Assembly (NCBI RefSeq): GCF_042242105.1 | Contig: NC_092022.1 | Location: 12,148,001 to 12,212,000, forward strand | Reading direction: 5' to 3' | Source of the DNA: Pempheris klunzingeri | Taxonomy: Eukaryota; Chordata; Actinopteri; Acropomatiformes; Pempheridae | DNA: 64,000 bases | Shown here: positions 58,046 through 64,000 of the stretch, piece after piece | Numbering within the stretch: the stretch's first letter is position 1 | How the letters are laid out: each line of letters starts with the position of its first letter | Program-made: the position numbers and the translations under genes | The notes under the pieces: generated by a model | The model's database searches: none | Told to the model about the DNA's origin: nothing | Seen by the model: only the letters and a program-made list of their open reading frames with translations

Positions 58046-61000
58046 AAGCACAAGTAGTATTTGGTTTTTAAGGGACAGATTGGCTCCCTATCGACTCTCC
58101 AGCCTTGGAAACAGCAACTAGTAAGACATACGTTGTTTGTTCACATCAATGAAATGTGTCTGGTTCTGGATTTATTCACCCAAGCAAAGAAACCGCATGT
58201 GTTTTCCATTTATATGCATGTGTAAGAGTGTTTTGGTATGTGCATGTTGCGTGCATTTGTGCGTGTCAGTGGGGGGGTTTGCATGCTGCTCTACTGCAGC
58301 TGCACCAAGGCTGTAGGTTGGAGAAGTGGTTTCCTCCTCAGTACAATGGGGACTCTGTCAGACAGTGTTGTTTTAGAAAGGGGGCCTCATCCCCTGGTGC
58401 CTTTTGTGCCGCTGCACTCTTTTTACGTGGACGCTCAGAAGAACTGTTGTAAGCTCATTTAAAGAGCCAGTGGGTTACGGCTTGATGGTGTGACTCCTAC
58501 ACTAGTGTCATGATGTCATTATTTCCCAGGTCTTGCTTAAATTTCTCCAGACTTCTGCCTTTTAGCAGTAACACGTCAAGAGAAGCAACGGGGAACTTTT
58601 TAAGATGTATGACTAGAAATGTGAGTCAGTGATCCATGTGCAAACTCTACGTGTCTTCATTTTGGTTTTGGTTTTTGTTCCTCTTCATAGTATTGTCACC
58701 GTTTCTCCTTCCCTTCAGCACAGACTCCTACCTAGAAGAAAAGTCCCACGAAAGCTCACTTGATTCAAGACTTTAACTTTCACACAGCCCAGGCTCAGAT
58801 TTGTTACCCTTTCGTTTTGGCTGACCTTCATTTTTTTAGCTGGGCAGTGTGTCAAAAGGCCCGGCTGACATGAGTTATTGAGGCATTCATGTACCTGCAT
58901 TCCTGACATTCCTTGTGTATATCATCTGTTGGCTGGGGCTTCCCTGGGCCCTGCACGGACGTACAGAGGAGAACAAACAGGATGTTCGCCACACAGGAAT
59001 GAATGAATGCCTCCGATTCATGACCAATTGTAGTATTTATTTATAACTGGGTCCTAACCTCACTCATATCTTTGTTTGTATTCACATTTCCTAGATACAG
59101 TATGTTTAAAAAAACAAATAAATTGGACAACAGTTGTCAGGTGGGATTGGTACAGGAATAGATTTGTGTCGCTGTTGTTTTGGAACGGAAAAACTTCCCA
59201 GAGAAGTCGATATAAACAAGTCCGTCTGAAGCTTGAGGAACATCTGGCTTCAGTACGACCTTGAGCTTAGAGCATTTTCATCTTTATCTCAGGCCGTGGC
59301 CTTACTGTGGCTTAAAGAGTCTTGTGATGATAACGGTCTCCAGCTTGAACCCAGCTATCACCGCTGCCGATCACCTCTTTGACATCGGGTACATGAACGG
59401 GCTCTGGGAGGTAGTTCTTGATTTATCAACAGAAAATGCCATTTCACCAACTTCCTGTTGCTTTGACTGGTTGAGGAATGTCCATTTGGTCGTGTGTTGT
59501 AAAGAAAGCACTGAAGGGAAAGCTATTTCTCTCAACAAAGTGACTCAGAGGTCACGGGAGAAGAGAGACTGTGGACTGGCAGGAGGGCAGAAGAGGCGAA
59601 AGGAGTCTGAAATCCTCAAACCACAGCTGTAATCTGTGTTGCCTTCAAACTCCTGACTTAATGGGGACTTAACACCTCATGATTTGAGTCTTAACGCTAC
59701 TTAGAGACGGTGTCGGCCATTTGAACGGCTCTGAGTTTTGACCATTTGTGCTCCCGTCTATTGTAGTGCTGAAATGAACAGTGAACTGTTGTTGACAGTT
59801 TTAGGGTTGGAAAATGGAAATGTATTCATGTTAATTATGTTTAGGTCAGTTGTGTTATATTGTTTTCACTCACTACAGACTTTCATTTTCTCATGTCAAG
59901 AATGCGGTTTGGCCACCGACTCTATGTTTGCGTCTAAATGAAGAACATGCTCTTACCTGTTATCTTTATAAACAAGCTCTTAACTGCCCCTGTTTATATT
60001 TGCTTTGTAAACAAGGATCAGCATCAGGATGATGGACAGGGAGGGGTACTGAGCCCCATGAAAACTTTACTTCCATCTGAGACAGTCACCCTCTCCTCCT
60101 TGCTCTCTGTCCCTCCCACACCGAGTCTTTGGGAGAGCTGGTAGCGTCTTCTTTGTAATCCCTCTGGACTTCCAGCATCTTTGTGCAAGACTCAGGCTTT
60201 GTTGTGATTGCCTGGTTCGGGTTTCCTCGCAAAAGAGCAATAGGGTGATCGGATGTCTGCTCAGAGAAAGGGGGGCAGTGTTTTCTCACACTGTCCTCTG
60301 TCGCTTTCAATTCAGCTGGGCTTACCTGGGAGCTGGAAAAACACCTACAATTCAATCATACACACACATAATCACATTGTTGGGAGTGGATGTGCAAAAA
60401 CACAGACGCTCGTATTACACGTAACAGCTATGGTACAAACCTGACATTGCTCATGGCAGATTTTGATTTCCTGAAAATGAAAGGAAGTCCCTGCAGCTCC
60501 GTGACGACAGCAGCTGAGCCTCTCATCCTGTCTCCTCTCATTGTGTTTGAATATCAAGGAAAAGTAGGAATCCAAACAATAGCCTGGCAGCAACATCCAT
60601 TAATAAAAAGCTAGCAGGATATGTTTAGATGCTGTCATAGGGTCTGATTCACACTGGCGTTTACCATGAATGATCTCATTTAATCAGATCATCTGTCCTT
60701 TTGAACCCCACCTCCTGTAGTCATAATCGACTGACTGTATGTGACAGACAGACGCCCAGAAGTATTTACACTTCCTGTCAGCTCTTCTGAGGGTGTAGTT
60801 ATTTATTTATTCATCTTTTTTCTTTTTTCTGAGTGACACATTTATCTTGAACTATATCCAGCCAACTCTGGCATAGAAACTGGTGCATCGCTCTCTTTTC
60901 TCATTGTGAAGGCCTAAAATATGCTCAGTTAATATGCTTAGAGAAAACATAGTCATGCCAGGTCCCATATTCATTGTGTTTTCTTTGCCTCCTTGTTGGC

Positions 61001-61633
61001 TCTACTTCCCGATAGGGATCAGTGGCCTGGCTTTTTCCACCCTCTTTAGACAGTACCCTTCATTTAAAGAGCTTCTGGTCTTATCTTCCCCCTCATTGGC
61101 TGCTCGAGTATTTTCTTTTGTTACCAGATCAGCAAAGTATGTCCAGAAACATGTTGCTTTTTCGTTTTTTAGCTGAGATGCTTTGAAACAATATATGCTA
61201 GCACTTTTATTTACATTAAGAAAAAAGAGCCAGACAAGAATTTTTCTCTTGTATTATCAATGATAACATTTACACGCCGCCCATTTGTGTTTACTATTTT
61301 GTTGTCATCGAAAAGAAAAAAATCAGGCCAAGTATAGTACATTGAGTCACAGGATCAACGTCCAAACAGGATCCGAAAACGCTCATCTTGGCTTTTATTT
61401 CCAGGAGGTTAGTAACTGTCTCCACTCAGGTACTAAAGTTGTCAAAGAAATTACAGCTGCTAAAGTTGTGAAAAAACACAAAACAAGAATGATTACACTG
61501 ATTTTCTGGTCTTTAAACTGGAAACTAAAAGCTCAGAGTATTGATTTTCTTTTTTTTTTAAGTTACTTGTCTGCAAATCAAATGACAGGATCAAATGAAT
61601 TTTGTGTTGACACTGGGTTTATTGTTAATAGTT

Positions 61634-61915
61634 TTAAAGGAACAGTTCAACTTTTTTGTGACGTGTTCATGCTGCTATTTTGTTTGTGCCACATGTACAA
61701 AAAACAACACATTGGTTTAGAGATGTTGCAAGGCTCATTTTGTTCCATTAGACAGAGCCAGGCGATCTTACCTCTGTTTCCAGCCTAAGTGCTAAGCTAA
61801 GCTAACTGGCTGCTGGCACCACCTTCATATCTACTGGACAGAATTGAGACAGTATTGATCCTCTCATGTAACTCTGAACAAGAAAGTGAATAAAATGTCA
61901 AACTATTCATTCAAT
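61634..61915 (-). repeat. MITE-like teleost repeat, copy 3
   Basis: Opposite orientation to copies 1 and 2. It runs from AAAGGAACAGTTCAACTTTT at the left to AAAATGTCAAACTATTCATTC at the right, which are imperfect inverted repeats of each other, and has GTTTCCAGCCTAAGTGCTAA and GCTAAGCTAACTGGCTGCTG in the middle. The terminal inverted repeats point to a small non-autonomous DNA transposon. Confidence 0.65.
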
Positions 61916-64000
61916 ATCAAGATTATCATCTTGTGCTGTTGGTTTCTATTATTAGTCTTAGTTGTCTGTTTATCGTGTCCTGGTTGTATAAAACACAGTC
62001 TGTAAAGCACCTGGAATTGCCAGTGTGCAAGAAATATGCAATACATGAACAAGTAAACCACCCTGCTTTGCCTTGAGTATGTGCTTTAAGCTCATTACAT
62101 TGTTGTGTGACTTTGAATGTTGTTCAGTCGTGCCACAGGCCCCTTGGTCCTGGACCCCACCCTGATGAGAAGACACTCAGACTTGTTGGGGGTAAAGAGG
62201 GCTGTCTGGGTCTCAGTCTCTGAACTGCCACAGGCTCTGTCGGACAGAGTGAGCTCTTTAGCCACCCACTCATTTCCCTCTAAGCTGATGACATCTAAGT
62301 CTGGCCTGTGTAAACCTATCAAAGTAGATAAAAAAACACAGGCTCTTCGTTTCCAACCCACTGATACAGAGCACCAGCAAGAGAATCACATTGAATGCAT
62401 TTGCTAAGTAGTCCACCTATAGGGTGTTTGAATCTGAAAATCTGAATCTGAAAAGATTTACATGGGATGAGGCAAAGCACATCACCTGTTTATTATTGTG
62501 TCATGTATACAGCATGCCCAGCTTATCCACAGCAAACAGAAATTCATATAAATCAGCTCCAGAATACATTATCATACAATACTACAAGTCCAAAACTTAA
62601 GACAATCAGTTAAAATCTTTTTCACAATCGCATTTTTAGACTTTCAGTGTCTACCTAGGGAACAACTCTAGTAATATATAGTCCTCTACAGAAACAAGAG
62701 GAAAGTCTGCACGCAGAGCTCTCACATTTAAAGCTCTTCAGTTGTGAGCATGGTGGTGTTTTATCTTATCCTGGCTGAGAGTGTGAAGCTGTGAGAAACA
62801 TTAGGGGGGAAACATCCTGTCACTCTTTTCCATTTGTCTCCGTGGGAGCCTCTGGTTGGAGTTGCAAGTCACAAACTCAATTTAAGGCTAGTTGTAAATC
62901 AACTCGGATTAGGAAACTGTCCAATTTAGGGCAGATGGAGTTGCCCTGATGTCTGACGTGACCCTGGGCCCTGCAGCATACCCCCTCAGTTGTGGGGTCA
63001 TACACGTGTGATCTGAGCGCTCTGCTGAGTCCCGGATGGCTCTCCTGGACTCTCCATGCCTCCTTAACCGGCAACCTGACCCCCTCAACTACTTTAGCTG
63101 TTGAGTCTTTAAAACTTCCGTCTTCCTCTGTCAACGGCTCAAATGTCTCTCTGTTTTAGAGTTTATGCCCGCTCTGTTGGTCGGTGTTACTCGTGTGCTT
63201 AAATCTCATCCACAACATCCTTCAGACCTCTTCCCACTTGTCCCACTTTGTGTTTTTCCTTTGTTTATGCACATTACTTTCTCTTTTCTTAGATTATTTG
63301 TTTGCAATCAAGCACTACTTTCAATATTAAATGTTTAATGATATTATTAAGTAACTATTTAGTCTATAAATTGTCAGAAAACAGTGATAAGTACCTCTCA
63401 TAGTTTCCCAGAGTCCAGGGTAACATCTTTTGGTTGCTTTTTTTGTCCAATACTCAAATTCATTCAATTTCCAATGATTTTACAATGAATTTTAACCATT
63501 AATCAATGAATCAGAATTAATGTTAAATAATTTTCTGTCTGTGATTTATTCCACTGCATTTTAATTGCTTATTTTCTCTAACTGAGATTTGTGTTCAAGA
63601 GATCTCTACATAAAAAGCAAAAATAGTGCTGAATAGTATTTGGGTCTTTTAACAAGTGTAACTACACTAAAGTTGACTGCAGTGGAGTTTTTCAGTCCGT
63701 CTCCTCTGTTTGTCTCCTGTTGTGGCTCACAATGTGGGACCTAATGATTTGAGAGATAGTAGTGATAATAAAACCAGTTCAGCTGGTTGTGCAGTGTCCT
63801 GGTGTTGTGTTTTAACCGGATTTTGCACTACACAGCACCAGGGGGCATACGCTGACCCTGCCCACTAGCCATTGTTAGCGATTTTCTATGAGGAAAAAAA
63901 ATAGCTCAAATGTCAGAGGATGGGAATGGCACGACACCAAATCAAAACAAAGCTCCGCATTGAATCCTTTGTCAAGTCAGTCTCAGGTCAAACGAGAAAG

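Larger units (their letters stand above)
52656..64000 (+). other. fmnl3: Intron 1 of the formin-like gene (incomplete)
   Basis: At least 11.3 kb. No exon matching the next conserved formin-like block (the NLPPDK and YDNEKKW region) could be found, so exon 2 is presumably beyond 64000. The open frames inside (for example one of 167 codons at 61285-61788) have no protein-like composition and overlap repeats. The intron holds the three related fish repeats and simple repeats listed separately. Long first introns often carry enhancers, but I see no specific one. Confidence 0.6.

Noticed and set aside
59261-59632. 123-codon open frame in the formin-like intron
   Set aside because: No motif, no splice support and no codon pattern different from the flanks.
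61285-61788. Open frame of 167 codons on the + strand
   Set aside because: It has no protein-like composition, no domain, and its second half lies in a MITE-like repeat. It is most likely chance.
52656-64000. Further formin-like exons
   Set aside because: I searched by eye for the NLPPDK and YDNEKKW coding blocks and did not find them.

Overview
The window is vertebrate nuclear DNA, most likely from a percomorph-type teleost fish. The genes are spliced with GT-AG introns, mostly short. The proteins are close relatives of human ARF3, ERBB3, PA2G4, RPL41, ESYT1 and FMNL3. The interspersed repeats (a Tc1 element, hAT elements, short fish MITE-like repeats) are of fish type. There are no bacterial genes, CRISPR arrays or viral genomes. 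Species assignment beyond teleost is inference.

Layout, all genes on the + strand. 1-1150: upstream intergenic DNA. 1150-5800: arf3 (CDS 2467-3546, 181 aa, complete) with a non-coding first exon, a TCTCGCGAGA promoter and a long 3' UTR. 5800-8300: intergenic, with an unassigned GC-rich patch at 6560-6890. 8300-22900: erbb3 (28 coding exons, 8648-22548, 1467 aa), with a dead Tc1/mariner transposon (13147-14675) in intron 6. 22990-23406: remains of a hAT transposon with a BED zinc finger. 24000-30740: pa2g4/EBP1 (13 exons, 24227-30297, 392 aa), with a hAT element and perfect 8-bp target duplication in intron 4. 32150-33060: rpl41 (25-aa ribosomal protein in three coding exons, one of 23 bp). 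33070-36000: intergenic. 36659-49993: esyt1 (31 coding exons, 1070 aa). 51900-64000: first coding exon of a formin-like gene, probably fmnl3 (52542-52655), followed by more than 11 kb of intron 1 that runs off the window.

How the genes relate: ErbB3 is a pseudokinase neuregulin receptor at the plasma membrane, and PA2G4 was first described as ErbB3-binding protein 1, so receptor and partner lie next to each other. From memory of the human map, ERBB3-PA2G4-RPL41-ESYT1 is a conserved 12q13.2 block, while ARF3 and FMNL3 sit several Mb away in 12q13.12. The fish window joins both blocks. The exon models were checked by reading-frame phase across every junction: all six genes stay in frame, and total lengths fit the families.

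I found no undescribed multi-gene system. The most notable observations are: (i) an exact exon-for-exon internal duplication in esyt1 (eight consecutive exons, seven of eight lengths identical); (ii) an erbb3 pseudokinase with a degenerate DFG motif (Asp-Tyr-Ser); (iii) a GC-AG intron in esyt1; (iv) paired TCTCGCGAGA-type sites upstream of arf3; (v) three TGACGT motifs in the rpl41 promoter; (vi) several transposon copies with clear boundaries.
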